Origin: Fimenecus sp051881435
GTDB lineage: Bacteria > Bacillota > Clostridia > Oscillospirales > Acutalibacteraceae
Assembly: GCA_051881435.1 (NCBI GenBank)
Contig: JBJEPW010000045.1
Coordinates: forward strand, 1 to 64,000
DNA: 64,000 nt
Direction: 5' to 3'
The notes below the pieces were generated by a model that worked only from the letters and a program-made list of their open reading frames with translations, was not told the origin of the DNA and did not search any database. This document shows, piece by piece, positions 34,350 through 43,207 of this stretch (positions are counted from its first letter, which is position 1; every line of letters begins with the position of its first letter). A program made the translations under genes and the position numbers.

Positions 34350-34375
34350 AAACAGCACCCACCGGGTGCTGTTTT
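34349..34375. terminator. Bidirectional terminator
   Basis: AAAACAGCACCC-ACC-GGGTGCTGTTTT, 12-bp perfect stem with T-runs on both strands, between the VanY-like gene and convergent trmL. Confidence 0.93.
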
Positions 34376-34384
34376 GCATTATAA

Positions 34385-34888
34385 TTATTGCTGTCCCCAA
34401 TCGTAATTGCGTAGCTCGCCCGACTCCAAAAGCTTCGGAAAATCCCATTGGCGTAACGCCTCATATACTCCGATAGCAACGGCGTTTGAAAGATTAAGAC
34501 TTCTTGCCTCATCAATCATAGGTATGCGAACGCATTTGTCGGGATTTTCAAAAAGTAGTTTTTCAGGCAGTCCCGCAGTTTCCTTGCCGAACACAAGATA
34601 TGTATTATCAGGATATTTTACATCTGTATGCCTGTGTTGCGCTTTTGTAGAAAAATAGAAAAAATTACCGTCGGGGTTTTTACGGAAAAAATCTTCCAAG
34701 GAATCGTAATATGTAATGTCCAATAAATACCAGTAGTCAAGTCCTGCGCGTTTCAATTTTTTGTCATCGGGTGTAAATCCCATAGGACCTACAAGATGCA
34801 GTCTTGCACCCGTCGCGGCACAGGTTCGCGCCACATTTCCCGTATTCTGCGGTATTTCAGGCTCCACCATAACAATATTCAGCGTCAT
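34385..34888 (-). CDS. trmL: tRNA (cytidine(34)-2'-O)-methyltransferase
   Basis: A 167-residue SPOUT enzyme that methylates the wobble base ribose of tRNA-Leu. Family stretches: VEPEIPQNTGNVARTCAATGA at the N-terminus, LVFGKETAGLP, and RIPM...RSLNLSNAVAIGVYEALRQ at the C-terminal knot. Length is normal. It is a single minus-strand gene between two terminated plus-strand units. Confidence 0.95.
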   Translation of the reverse strand: MTLNIVMVEPEIPQNTGNVARTCAATGARLHLVGPMGFTPDDKKLKRAGLDYWYLLDITYYDSLEDFFRKNPDGNFFYFSTKAQHRHTDVKYPDNTYLVFGKETAGLPEKLLFENPDKCVRIPMIDEARSLNLSNAVAIGVYEALRQWDFPKLLESGELRNYDWGQQ

Positions 34889-35036
34889 ATAATCACCTTG
34901 TTTTGTTTTTTTAAAAGTATAACATTTTTAGAAATAATTTTAAATACGATTTTATAATTTTTTTGATTCCTTTTCAAAAAATATTATTGCTCTCAAATAA
35001 TTTTTTGAGAGTAATTTCAAAAAAGGAGGAAGAGAT

Positions 35037-35213
35037 ATGAATAACAATATGTATAAGATGCTTGGAGCAGGTGTTCTTGCAGGCACGGCGGCTCTTGCAA
35101 TTACAGGTGCGGCTTCAAAAAATTCAACAAAAAGAAAAATGAAAAAGGCAACTAAAAAGGCTGTAAACACTTTTTCCAATGTTGTCGATAATATGAACAG
35201 TATGATGAAATAA
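35037..35213 (+). CDS. 58-residue small protein, YtxH-like layout
   Basis: A short gene with AAGGAGG 7 bases before the ATG. It encodes MNNNMYKMLGAGVLAGTAAL (one hydrophobic helix), then a Lys-rich segment (KNSTKRKMKKATKKA) and an amphipathic end. The helix plus basic amphipathic tail resembles small YtxH-like envelope proteins, but no family is certain. The next gene, the deacetylase, starts 9 bases later, so they are likely co-transcribed. An inverted repeat CTCTCAAA/TTTGAGAG lies about 35 bases upstream. Confidence 0.75.
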   Translation: MNNNMYKMLGAGVLAGTAALAITGAASKNSTKRKMKKATKKAVNTFSNVVDNMNSMMK

Positions 35214-35222
35214 GGCGGTATT

Positions 35223-36104
35223 ATGAGAAAAACCGTAAAAATTTTAAGCCTTGTTTTAACCTTATGTATGCTCTGTTCATGTGTCCGTACAAAATATGAA
35301 CCGATTACCGACGAGACTTATACGGAAAAGCCGTCAGAAAGGTCATATTCACCTGAAACTACCGTTATACCGGAACCCATAGCAGACAATGGGAAGAAGC
35401 TTTCAACAGAGAAAAAGTCCCATAGCTACGGTGTAGCAAAAAACGGCGAGGCACACGATATTTCAAAAAATGCGCAAAAGTATTTTGAACAGGGCGGTTT
35501 TAATGCGTTCTGTCTGGATACAAAATCACAGAATAACGTTTTGTATCTGACCTTTGATTGCGGCTACGAAAACGGCTACACCTCAAAAATTCTCGATGTG
35601 CTTAAAGAGAAAAATGTCAATGCGGCGTTTTTCTGTACCTTACCGCAGGTAAAAGAAAATCCCGAGCTTATAAAAAGAATGATAGACGAAGGCCATATTG
35701 TGGGCAACCATTCCGTAACACACCCGTCCTTTGCCGAAATCTCGGAAAATCAAATGGCTGATGAAATAAAGACGATGGACGCTTATCTTCGGGAAAACTT
35801 CAATTACAGCGAGCCTTATTTCCGCTTTCCAAAGGGTGAGTATAATGAGGTTGCATTAAGCGTCGTAGATTCTTTGGGCTATAAAAGCGTGTTCTGGTCA
35901 CTGTCATATGCCGATTGGGATTTATACAATCAAAAAGGCGAACAGTATGCTTATGAAACAGTTATATCAAGGCTTCATCCCGGTGCCGTAATACTTTTGC
36001 ACTCTGTTTCACCTGACAATGCAAATGCCCTCAGCCGCATAATCGACAAGGCCCGCGAAGAGGGATATTCTTTTATGTCGCTGAGAGATTTTCCGCAAAA
36101 TTAG
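35223..36104 (+). CDS. pdaA: Polysaccharide deacetylase lipoprotein, PdaA-like
   Basis: A 293-residue CE4 enzyme with lipoprotein-type signal (LCSC near residue 20) and a Thr/Glu-rich linker. The NodB domain begins at YLTFDCGYENGYT, with the metal motif GNHSVTHP, then FRFPKGEYNE and LLHSVS. The DCGYENG variant and length match PdaA, which removes N-acetyl from muramic acid on the way to muramic-delta-lactam in spore cortex. Identification as PdaA rather than another CE4 enzyme rests on motif resemblance and the sporulation context (SASP gene follows). Confidence 0.88.
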   Translation: MRKTVKILSLVLTLCMLCSCVRTKYEPITDETYTEKPSERSYSPETTVIPEPIADNGKKLSTEKKSHSYGVAKNGEAHDISKNAQKYFEQGGFNAFCLDTKSQNNVLYLTFDCGYENGYTSKILDVLKEKNVNAAFFCTLPQVKENPELIKRMIDEGHIVGNHSVTHPSFAEISENQMADEIKTMDAYLRENFNYSEPYFRFPKGEYNEVALSVVDSLGYKSVFWSLSYADWDLYNQKGEQYAYETVISRLHPGAVILLHSVSPDNANALSRIIDKAREEGYSFMSLRDFPQN

Positions 36105-36197
36105 CAAATATTTTCAATAATAAAAAAAGCATATGTGATAACACTACTATTGCAAACGCAATTCAAATAAAATTTAATTGATAAGGGGTGTAATAAG

Positions 36198-36392
36198 ATG
36201 TCAAGAAATTCTAAGAGCGTAGTACCCGAGGCACGCGAGGCTCTCAATAAGTTTAAGATGGAAGCTGCTTCTGAAGTTGGCGTAAATCTTAAGCAGGGTT
36301 ACAACGGCGACCTTACTTCTAAGCAGGCAGGTTCTGTCGGCGGTCAGATGGTTAAAAAGATGATCAAGTCTTATGAAGAAGGCATGAAATAA
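36198..36392 (+). CDS. Alpha/beta-type small acid-soluble spore protein
   Basis: A 64-residue SASP that coats and protects forespore DNA. Both family blocks are present: ALNKFKMEAASEVGV (the GPR-recognised region) and GDLTSKQAGSVGGQMVKKMI. AAGGGGTG lies before the ATG. It should be made in the forespore under SigG; a GCATA at 36129 could be a -35 element, but I see no convincing -10. The matching protease gpr is encoded in the same window. A terminator follows. Confidence 0.96.
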   Translation: MSRNSKSVVPEAREALNKFKMEAASEVGVNLKQGYNGDLTSKQAGSVGGQMVKKMIKSYEEGMK

Positions 36393-36414
36393 GCTGAATT
36401 CTGACTGAATTTAT

Positions 36415-36455
36415 GAACCCGATGGGAAATATCCTGTCGGGTTCGGTCTTTATTT
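36415..36455 (+). terminator. Terminator of the SASP gene
   Basis: GAACCCGA pairs with TCGGGTTC, with GGGA/TCC-type pairing inside; a T-rich tail GGTCTTTATTT follows. Confidence 0.82.
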
Positions 36456-36475
36456 AAAAAAATTTAAAAAAACTA

Positions 36476-36504
36476 TTGGAAAATCAAAGTATATGTTATA
36501 TAAT
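36476..36504 (+). promoter_or_regulatory. SigA promoter of the hprK operon
   Basis: TTGGAA at 36476-36481 and TATAAT at 36499-36504, spacer 17 bases, about 37 bases before the TTG start. Confidence 0.75.
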
Positions 36505-36540
36505 TATATAAACTATACTTATAAAGGGGAGGTCGGCGTT

Positions 36541-37509
36541 TTGGTATCAAAATATTCGGTATCACTTGAAAAAGTAATAAGTGAGTATGGCTATGAAACG
36601 CTGTATTTGCCGTGCGATGCATCCGAGCTTTCTATAACTTCACAGGAGGTTAACCGTCCGGGGTTGCTTCTTGCCGGTAACGACAATTATTTCGACCCTG
36701 CGAGAGTTCAGTTTTTGGGACTGGCTGAAACAGAATTTGTAAAATCCTTGCCGAAGGAACAGCAGGAGGAAAGGCTTGAATGCCTATTCAGTAAAAAACC
36801 GCCCGTTGTTATAATCACACGAAATCTTGAACCTGTTGACGGGCTTTTGCAGCTTGCGGAAAAATACCGCGTCCCCGTTTTAAGAACTTCGGAATCCACA
36901 TCATCGTGTATGGCGTCTTTAATATACTTTCTCGGCACTGCCTTAGCAGAGCGCATTACCCGCCACGGAGTGTTGGTTGAGGTTTACGGTGAAGGCGTCT
37001 TAATTGTTGGTGACAGCGGAGTAGGTAAAAGCGAAACGGCGATTGAGCTTATTAAGCGCGGCCACCGTCTTATCGCAGATGACGCTGTTGAAATCAGAAA
37101 GGCGTCCGCTAAAACCCTTGTGGGCTCGGCTCCTGATAATATCCGTCATTTTATTGAGCTTCGCGGAATAGGAATAATAAATGCAAGGCGTATTTTCGGT
37201 ATGGGCGCCGTTAAGCTTACGGAAAAAATAAATATGGTTATTCAGCTTGAACCGTGGGACAGCACGAAAGTATATGACCGTATGGGGCTCGATAATGAGT
37301 ACATAACAATTATGGGAATTAAAGTGCCGCTTACGGTAGTTCCCGTAAAACCCGGTCGAAATCTTGCGGTAATTATTGAGTGTGCGGCTATGAATAACCG
37401 TCAGAAGAAAATGGGCTATAATGCTGCCCGTGAGCTTCTCCATCATCTCGGCATGGATGACGGATACGAGCCTAAGGCAGAAGAAGTAGATATTTGGCAA
37501 AATTATTAA
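36541..37509 (+). CDS. hprK: HPr kinase/phosphorylase
   Basis: A 322-residue bifunctional enzyme that phosphorylates and dephosphorylates Ser46 of HPr, the hub of carbon catabolite control in Firmicutes. An N-terminal MurF-like domain is followed by a P-loop domain with GDSGVGKSE near residue 157 and the HprK signature around ELRGIGIINARRIFG. Start is TTG at 36541 with GGGGAGG upstream, giving the family-typical start of VSKYSVSLEK; an ATG at 36493 lies within the -10 box. First gene of a glucokinase-murB-rapZ-whiA series. Confidence 0.95.
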   Translation: MVSKYSVSLEKVISEYGYETLYLPCDASELSITSQEVNRPGLLLAGNDNYFDPARVQFLGLAETEFVKSLPKEQQEERLECLFSKKPPVVIITRNLEPVDGLLQLAEKYRVPVLRTSESTSSCMASLIYFLGTALAERITRHGVLVEVYGEGVLIVGDSGVGKSETAIELIKRGHRLIADDAVEIRKASAKTLVGSAPDNIRHFIELRGIGIINARRIFGMGAVKLTEKINMVIQLEPWDSTKVYDRMGLDNEYITIMGIKVPLTVVPVKPGRNLAVIIECAAMNNRQKKMGYNAARELLHHLGMDDGYEPKAEEVDIWQNY

Positions 37510-37521
37510 GGGGGAAATATT

Positions 37522-38475
37522 ATGTATAAAATTGGCGTTGATTTAGGTGGTACGAATATTGTTGCAGGTGTTGTTAATGACGAGCACTGCATAATCGGCA
37601 AAGGTTGGGTGCAGACACAGCGCAACCGTTCGGGTAACGAAGTTATCGAGGATATAAAAGAATCCATAAGACTGTCTGTTAAGCAGGCAAGAATTGATTG
37701 GTCTGAGGTTTCTTCAATCGGAATAGGAACTCCCGGTACAGTTAACCGTAAAACAGGCGTTATCGAATATGCCAATAACCTGGACTTTAACAATGTACCC
37801 ATAAAGCAGATTATGGAGGATGAGTTTAAGCTTCCCGTTTACATTGAGAACGACGCAAACTGTGCGGCTCTCGGAGAGGCGATAGCGGGAGCGGGCAACG
37901 GTGTTGACGATTTTATTGCCATTACTCTCGGAACAGGCGTGGGAAGCGGCATTGTTGTTGACGGAAAGATTGTTCACGGCTGTAATGACGCGGCAGGTGA
38001 AATCGGTCATATGGTTATAAAGTTCGGCGGTGAGCGTTGTACCTGCGGGCGCCGTGGATGTTGGGAGGCATATTGCTCTGCAACGGCTCTTATTCGTCAA
38101 ACACAGGATATTATGAGTAAAAACTTCGATACTATTATGTGGGATATGGTAGGAGGAGATGTGAGAAAGGTTACAGGTCATACCGCATTTGACGCAATGC
38201 GTGAGGGTGACGCCGCTGCAAGAGAAATAGTAAATAACTATACATATTATCTTGCAGTCGGAATAGTTAATGTAATCAATATTTTCCAGCCGAAAATTCT
38301 TTGTATCGGCGGCGGAATAGGCAACGAGGGCGAAGCGCTTCTCTCACCGGTAAGATACTATGTAAATAATGAGCATTACAGCTTGAGAGCCCAAAATCAG
38401 ACTATCATTTGCGCGGCGGTTTTAGGAAACGATGCAGGAGTTATCGGTGCCGCTTTGCTTGAAGGACAGAATTAA
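37522..38475 (+). CDS. glcK: ROK family glucokinase
   Basis: A 317-residue sugar kinase. GVDLGGTNIVAGVV at the N-terminus is the ATP-binding phosphate loop, IENDANCAALGEA carries the catalytic Asp, and GERCTCGRRGCWEAYCS is the ROK zinc motif near residue 170. It phosphorylates glucose with ATP at entry to glycolysis. It starts 12 bases after hprK, coupling sugar phosphorylation with carbon regulation. No helix-turn-helix domain is present, so it is an enzyme, not a ROK repressor. Confidence 0.93.
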   Translation: MYKIGVDLGGTNIVAGVVNDEHCIIGKGWVQTQRNRSGNEVIEDIKESIRLSVKQARIDWSEVSSIGIGTPGTVNRKTGVIEYANNLDFNNVPIKQIMEDEFKLPVYIENDANCAALGEAIAGAGNGVDDFIAITLGTGVGSGIVVDGKIVHGCNDAAGEIGHMVIKFGGERCTCGRRGCWEAYCSATALIRQTQDIMSKNFDTIMWDMVGGDVRKVTGHTAFDAMREGDAAAREIVNNYTYYLAVGIVNVINIFQPKILCIGGGIGNEGEALLSPVRYYVNNEHYSLRAQNQTIICAAVLGNDAGVIGAALLEGQN

Positions 38476-38489
38476 GTGAGGTATTGCAG

Positions 38490-39395
38490 GTGTATAAGGA
38501 ACTTGAATTATTCGCAAAAAATCTCGGAGCAGAGGTGCAAGCCGATGCGCCCATGAGCAAATACACAAGCTTTAAGGCAGGTGGTAATGCAAGTATCCTT
38601 ATTATACCCGATTCTCTTGATACATTAAAAAGAACAGTTAACTTTTGCCGTGAAAACCATGTTAAAATGTTTGTAATAGGCAACGGTTCAAATTTGCTTG
38701 TAACCGATAAGGGATTTGACGGTGCAATTATAAAAATCGGCAATTCTCTTTCTTCAATCGAGCTTATTGATGACTGTACCGTTAAATGCGAAGCAGGTGC
38801 TTCCATGAAGGCCTTGTGTATGTTTGCGCTTGAGAATTCGTTGTCCGGCTTGGAGTTTGCTTACGGCATTCCGGGCACTCTCGGCGGCGCAGTTTATATG
38901 AACGCGGGCGCATACGGCGGTGAGATGAAGGATGTTCTTGAAAGCTGTTCACATATTGATAATAACGGTATTTTCGGTACTTTATTAAAAGAGAACTTAA
39001 ACCTCGGTTACCGACGCAGTGCATATACCGATAACGGTTTTGTAATTACATCGGCGATTTTGAAGCTTACAAAAGGGAAAAAAGAAGATATTAAAGCCGC
39101 AATGGACGATAAGCTTATGCGCCGCCGTGAAAAACAGCCCTTGGAGTATCCCAGTGCCGGCAGTACCTTTAAGCGCCCCGATGGGTATTTTGCAGGTGCG
39201 CTTATTGAAGAATGCGGATTAAAGGGTTACTCGGTCGGCGGTGCCCAAGTAAGCGAAAAGCACGCAGGATTTGTAATAAATAAGGGCGGAGCCACAGCTT
39301 CGGATATTATTTCCCTTATTAAACATATTCAAAAAACTGTTTTTGAAAGGTATTCAGTTATGCTTGAACCCGAAGTGAAAATTATAGGAGAGTAG
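38490..39395 (+). CDS. murB: UDP-N-acetylenolpyruvoylglucosamine reductase
   Basis: A 301-residue FAD enzyme making UDP-MurNAc. It has the FAD-binding PCMH fold (VIGNGSNLLV, GIPGTLGGAVYMNAG) and the catalytic serine region PSAGSTFKRP. It is the short type IIa form common in Firmicutes. The GTG at 38490 has GTGAGG 7 bases upstream; a TTG at 38484 is too close to it. The gene follows glcK after 14 bases and precedes rapZ. Confidence 0.95.
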   Translation: MYKELELFAKNLGAEVQADAPMSKYTSFKAGGNASILIIPDSLDTLKRTVNFCRENHVKMFVIGNGSNLLVTDKGFDGAIIKIGNSLSSIELIDDCTVKCEAGASMKALCMFALENSLSGLEFAYGIPGTLGGAVYMNAGAYGGEMKDVLESCSHIDNNGIFGTLLKENLNLGYRRSAYTDNGFVITSAILKLTKGKKEDIKAAMDDKLMRRREKQPLEYPSAGSTFKRPDGYFAGALIEECGLKGYSVGGAQVSEKHAGFVINKGGATASDIISLIKHIQKTVFERYSVMLEPEVKIIGE

Positions 39396-39403
39396 GTGCT
39401 GTT

Positions 39404-40264
39404 GTGCAGCTTGTCATTGTAACCGGTATGTCCGGTGCAGGAAAATCAAGAGCGATTGACAATTTGGAGGATATAGGTTTTTTCTGCGTTGACAATATGA
39501 CGCCGCAGTTAATTCCTACTTTTGTAAAAATTTTAAAGGACTCCACAGAGGTTCGTGAAAAGGTTGCCATAGTTGCCGATGTGCGGCTCGGGAACTCGTT
39601 TTCAGAGTTATTTAAGGCGCTTGACGAGCTTCGTATAATGGAGTGCGAATATAAAATCCTGTTTATTGACGCTGATAACGATGTGATTTTGCGCCGTTAT
39701 CAGGAAACACGCAGAAAGCATCCGCTTTCAAGTGACGATTCTTCACAGGAGTTACTTGACATAATCATAAAAGAGCGTGAGCTTTTGAAAAAAGCGCGCA
39801 ATATTGCCGATTATGTAATTGATACATCTTTGATTACTACTTCGCAGTTAAAAGAGCGAATTGCCGAGCTGTTTTTGGACGATATTTCAAACACATTAAA
39901 AATCAATGTTGTTTCTTTCGGCTTTAAATACGGTATTCCTAAGGATTCCGATTTGGTTTTCGATGTTCGTTGCCTTCCCAATCCGTTTTATGTTCCTGAA
40001 TTAAAGCATCATACAGGTCTTGAAGAGCCTGTTCGGGATTATGTAATGAAATTTGACCAGTCAAGAGGTCTTGTTCCTAAATTACTCGATTTAATCAACT
40101 ATCTTGTTCCGCTTTACAGAAGCGAAGGCAAAAGCCAGCTTACAATTTCCGTAGGCTGTACCGGTGGAAAGCACCGTTCCGTTGTGTTTGCGGAGCTTGT
40201 ATATAAGGATATAAAAGAAAAAGGCTACAATGCGGCTACATATCACAGAGATATTAACAGGTAA
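39404..40264 (+). CDS. rapZ: RNase adapter / nucleotide-binding protein RapZ (YvcJ)
   Basis: A 286-residue P-loop protein with VTGMSGAGKS at 5-14, a second nucleotide-binding type segment and the C-terminal domain with VSFGFKYGIP, VFDVRCLPNP and SVGCTGGKHRSV. In Gammaproteobacteria RapZ guides RNase E to small RNAs; in Firmicutes YvcJ affects competence and metabolism. Start is GTG at 39404. It sits between murB and whiA; yvcK, usually between rapZ and whiA, is missing. Confidence 0.95.
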   Translation: MQLVIVTGMSGAGKSRAIDNLEDIGFFCVDNMTPQLIPTFVKILKDSTEVREKVAIVADVRLGNSFSELFKALDELRIMECEYKILFIDADNDVILRRYQETRRKHPLSSDDSSQELLDIIIKERELLKKARNIADYVIDTSLITTSQLKERIAELFLDDISNTLKINVVSFGFKYGIPKDSDLVFDVRCLPNPFYVPELKHHTGLEEPVRDYVMKFDQSRGLVPKLLDLINYLVPLYRSEGKSQLTISVGCTGGKHRSVVFAELVYKDIKEKGYNAATYHRDINR

Positions 40265-40273
40265 GGGGTATAA

Positions 40274-41176
40274 ATGTCGTTTTCAACTCATGTAAAAAAT
40301 GAAATACTGTCTTGTGAAATAACAGATGAATGTTGCCTTCACGCTTTTGCCTACGGTATGTTGCTTTTTTCAAGGGCGTTTTCCTTTTTCGATGTGTCCT
40401 TGCTGACCGAGCAGGAGGCTATTGCCGAAAAATACGAGCAGATTTTAAAAACCGTTTGCAAAGTTTCACCCGAAGTGAATAAATCCGATGCGGGAAAAAT
40501 CAAGGTCGAGGTTGTAACCGCGGCTGATAGGGAAAAGGTAATGGATACCTTCGGCTACGATAAAAAATCAAAAGTTTCTCGCTTGAATTGGAGCAATTTT
40601 GCAGGTGAGTGCTGTAAACAGGCCTTTTTGAAAGGCGCTTTTCTTACCTGCGGTACGGTGAACGACCCCAATAAAGGCTATCACCTTGAATTTGTTGTTC
40701 CGTATTTGAATTTAAGCAAGGATTTAAAGCTTTTTATAACTGATTACGACGAGCTTGATATAACGCCGAAAAGCGTTGTGAGAAATTCCAATTATGTGGT
40801 GTATTTTAAAGACAGCGAAGCGATTGAGGATTTGCTTACGGTTATGGGCGCATATAACTCTTCTCTTGAGCTTATGGGCGTAAAAATGTATAAGGATATG
40901 CGAAATAATGTTAACCGTAAATTAAACTTTGAAAATGCTAACCTTGATAAAACTATTGATGCTTCTTCCAGGCAGATTAACGCAATAGAGCATATAAATA
41001 ACACTGTGGGGCTTTCTTATTTATCAGGTGATTTGGAAGAATTGGCACGAGTAAGGCTTGAAAATCCCGATATGTCTTTGCGTGAATTAGGCGATGCGCT
41101 TACAGTCCCCATTTCGCGGTCGGGGGTTAATCACAGACTGAAAAAGATTTGTACAATAGCGGAAGAAATAAAATAA
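40274..41176 (+). CDS. whiA: DNA-binding protein WhiA
   Basis: A 300-residue protein with an N-terminal LAGLIDADG-like fold (KGAFLTCGTVNDPNKGYHLEF) and a C-terminal helix-turn-helix (MSLRELGDALTVPISRSGVNHRLKKI). In Streptomyces it drives sporulation genes; in Firmicutes it affects cell division and chromosome segregation. It lies 9 bases after rapZ, the usual Firmicute linkage. Confidence 0.96.
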   Translation: MSFSTHVKNEILSCEITDECCLHAFAYGMLLFSRAFSFFDVSLLTEQEAIAEKYEQILKTVCKVSPEVNKSDAGKIKVEVVTAADREKVMDTFGYDKKSKVSRLNWSNFAGECCKQAFLKGAFLTCGTVNDPNKGYHLEFVVPYLNLSKDLKLFITDYDELDITPKSVVRNSNYVVYFKDSEAIEDLLTVMGAYNSSLELMGVKMYKDMRNNVNRKLNFENANLDKTIDASSRQINAIEHINNTVGLSYLSGDLEELARVRLENPDMSLRELGDALTVPISRSGVNHRLKKICTIAEEIK

Positions 41177-41205
41177 TAAACCAAGCATTTAAGCAGGTGG
41201 AGAAT

Positions 41206-41802
41206 ATGAGAAAAAAAGAAGAAATTTCAATTTCATTCAGTGATTCGGAAAGTATTGGGGCTTCGCCGAAAAAAGCGTGGGCGTTTATATATGAATGGCT
41301 TGATTCACTTATATACGCCATAATACTCATTTTGCTTATTTTTACATTTTTGTTCAGAGTTGTGGGTGTCCACGGCCTTTCAATGTACCCAACATTAAAT
41401 AACGGCGATTGGCTTACCGTGAATTCTATACCTACAAAGATAAATCAGGGCGATATTGTTGTGGTCACACAGCCTAATTCTCTTAATGAACCTCTTATTA
41501 AAAGAGTAATTGCCAAGGGCGGCGATACAATCAATATTGATTTTATAGAGCATACCGTAACTGTGAACGGTGTAACTATGTATGAGCCGTATATTGCGGA
41601 ACCCACTTCGAGAATGGGAGATTTCGTGTATCCTCTCACTGTGCCCGACGGTTGTTTGTTTGTAATGGGGGATAACCGTAACGATTCTCTGGACAGTCGT
41701 TTTAAAACTATCGGCTTTATTGATGAACGGTATGTTTTGGGCGTTGCTCAGGCAAGAATTTTTCCCTTTGGCGATTGGAAGATAAATGATAATGAACAAT
41801 AA
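41206..41802 (+). CDS. lepB: Signal peptidase I (first of tandem pair)
   Basis: A 198-residue type I signal peptidase. One N-terminal helix (about 34-54) precedes the catalytic dyad S59 (GLSMYPTL) and K99 (LIKRVIAKGGD), and the GDNRNDSLDSR box is present. It removes signal peptides at the outer membrane face. The ATG at 41206 has AGGTGGAG upstream; an upstream codon at 41149 lies inside whiA. The 34-residue acidic N-terminal stretch is longer than usual. It overlaps the next peptidase gene. Confidence 0.93.
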   Translation: MRKKEEISISFSDSESIGASPKKAWAFIYEWLDSLIYAIILILLIFTFLFRVVGVHGLSMYPTLNNGDWLTVNSIPTKINQGDIVVVTQPNSLNEPLIKRVIAKGGDTINIDFIEHTVTVNGVTMYEPYIAEPTSRMGDFVYPLTVPDGCLFVMGDNRNDSLDSRFKTIGFIDERYVLGVAQARIFPFGDWKINDNEQ

Positions 41803-42343
41803 CAAATTTTTAAACGCAATATACGATTTTTCCTCTGTTTTGCTTACTGCCATATTGGCGGTAAGCGTTATATTTACCTTTGGCTTTAAAATATCGGCTG
41901 TTATCGGCAATTCGATGAAAGAAACGCTCCACAACGGTGATAATGTTGTTATTTTAGCCGTAACCCCAAACCTTAAATACGGTGATGTTGTGGTTATATC
42001 TCAGCCGAACGGTTACGAAAAGGTTTTGATAAAGCGTGTTATTGCTGTTGGAGGTCAAACCGTAAGCTTTGACAGCACATCGGGTAAAGTGGTTGTGGAC
42101 GGTGTTGCACTCGACGAGCCGTATTTAAGGTCAAATATGATTTTTACTGCGGATATGAACAAAACCTATACCGTTCCCGAGGGCTGTCTGTTCGTTATGG
42201 GTGATAACCGAAACGAGTCTGCGGACAGCCGCGATAAAAATGTCGGATTTATCGACGAAAGGTATGTTGTGGGTAAGGTTATGTATAAATTCGGTGATAA
42301 ACAGCTTTTCAACAGCGATTTTAAGGAGAGTAAAAATGCCTGA
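41786..42343 (+). CDS. Signal peptidase I (second of tandem pair)
   Basis: A 185-residue type I signal peptidase paralogue. The helix at about 15-35 is followed by S43 (GNSMKETL), K83 (LIKRVIAVGG) and GDNRNESADSRD. The Pro usually found two residues after the catalytic Ser (SMxPT) is replaced by SMKETL, which may alter specificity. It overlaps the previous gene by 17 bases, with GGAAG as ribosome site; ATG 41792 is an alternative start. It overlaps ylqF at its end. Confidence 0.9.
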   Translation: MIMNNNKFLNAIYDFSSVLLTAILAVSVIFTFGFKISAVIGNSMKETLHNGDNVVILAVTPNLKYGDVVVISQPNGYEKVLIKRVIAVGGQTVSFDSTSGKVVVDGVALDEPYLRSNMIFTADMNKTYTVPEGCLFVMGDNRNESADSRDKNVGFIDERYVVGKVMYKFGDKQLFNSDFKESKNA

Positions 42344-43205
42344 CAGTCAAAAACAGGTCGTGCAGTGGTTCCCGGGCCATATGGCAAAAACGCGACGGCT
42401 TATTAAAGAAAGTCTGCCTCTTGTTGACGGCGTTACTGAATTATTAGACGCAAGAATACCGTACAGCAGTTCAAATCCCGAGCTCGGCGAGTTAATAAAC
42501 AATAAGCCGAGAATCGTGCTGTTGAATAAGTGCGATTTAGCTGATAGAGATACAACCCGTCAATGGGTGGAGTATTATAAAAAAATGGGAGTTTCGGCAA
42601 TTCCCGTTGACTGCCGTTCGGGCAAGGGACTTAATAGCTACATTTCAGCCGTTCGCGAGGTTTTAAAGGATAAAATCAGGCAGAACGAGGAGCGGGGAAT
42701 GGCGGGAAAAGCGCTGCGAATTATGGTTGTAGGTATTCCCAATACGGGTAAATCCTCATTTATAAACCGTATGGCGGGCTCTGCAAAAGCAAAAGTTGCC
42801 GATAAGGCGGGCGTTACCCGTCAGAATCAGTGGTTTGCTATCGGCAACGGTATAGAATTACTCGACACTCCGGGCGTGCTTTGGCCTAAATTCGATGATC
42901 CCAAGGTGGGGGACAGGCTCGCTTTCATAGGCTCCGTAAAGGATGAAATCCTCGATAGCGAAACACTTGCCGTCCGTTTGTTGGAGGTTATGAAAAACGA
43001 TTATCCCGAACGACTTGCCGAAAGATACAAGATAAACGATTTTACCGATAAAGAGCCATGGGAAGTTCTTGAAATGATCGGAAAAAAGCGCGGTATGATG
43101 ATAAAGGGCGGAGAAATTGATACGGAACGAGCCTCCGTTATGCTTCTTGATGAATATCGGGGCGGCAGGCTCGGTACAATTTCCCTTGAAAAACCGGAGA
43201 ATTGA
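42336..43205 (+). CDS. ylqF: Ribosome biogenesis GTPase YlqF/RbgA
   Basis: A 289-residue circularly permuted GTPase needed for late 50S assembly. In order: WFPGHMAKTRR start, G4 NKCD, G5-type DCRSGKG, G1 GIPNTGKSS, G3 DTPGVLWP, and a C-terminal domain. The ATG at 42336 has AAGGAGAG upstream and lies inside the previous gene (8-base overlap). The longer frame upstream is only the out-of-frame reading of the peptidase gene. ylqF-rnhB linkage is typical of Firmicutes. Confidence 0.95.
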   Translation: MPDSQKQVVQWFPGHMAKTRRLIKESLPLVDGVTELLDARIPYSSSNPELGELINNKPRIVLLNKCDLADRDTTRQWVEYYKKMGVSAIPVDCRSGKGLNSYISAVREVLKDKIRQNEERGMAGKALRIMVVGIPNTGKSSFINRMAGSAKAKVADKAGVTRQNQWFAIGNGIELLDTPGVLWPKFDDPKVGDRLAFIGSVKDEILDSETLAVRLLEVMKNDYPERLAERYKINDFTDKEPWEVLEMIGKKRGMMIKGGEIDTERASVMLLDEYRGGRLGTISLEKPEN

Positions 43206-43207
43206 TT

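Noticed and set aside
36129..36160. SigG promoter of the SASP gene
   Set aside because: GCATA fits the -35 pattern, but no CATnnTA-like -10 is at the right distance.
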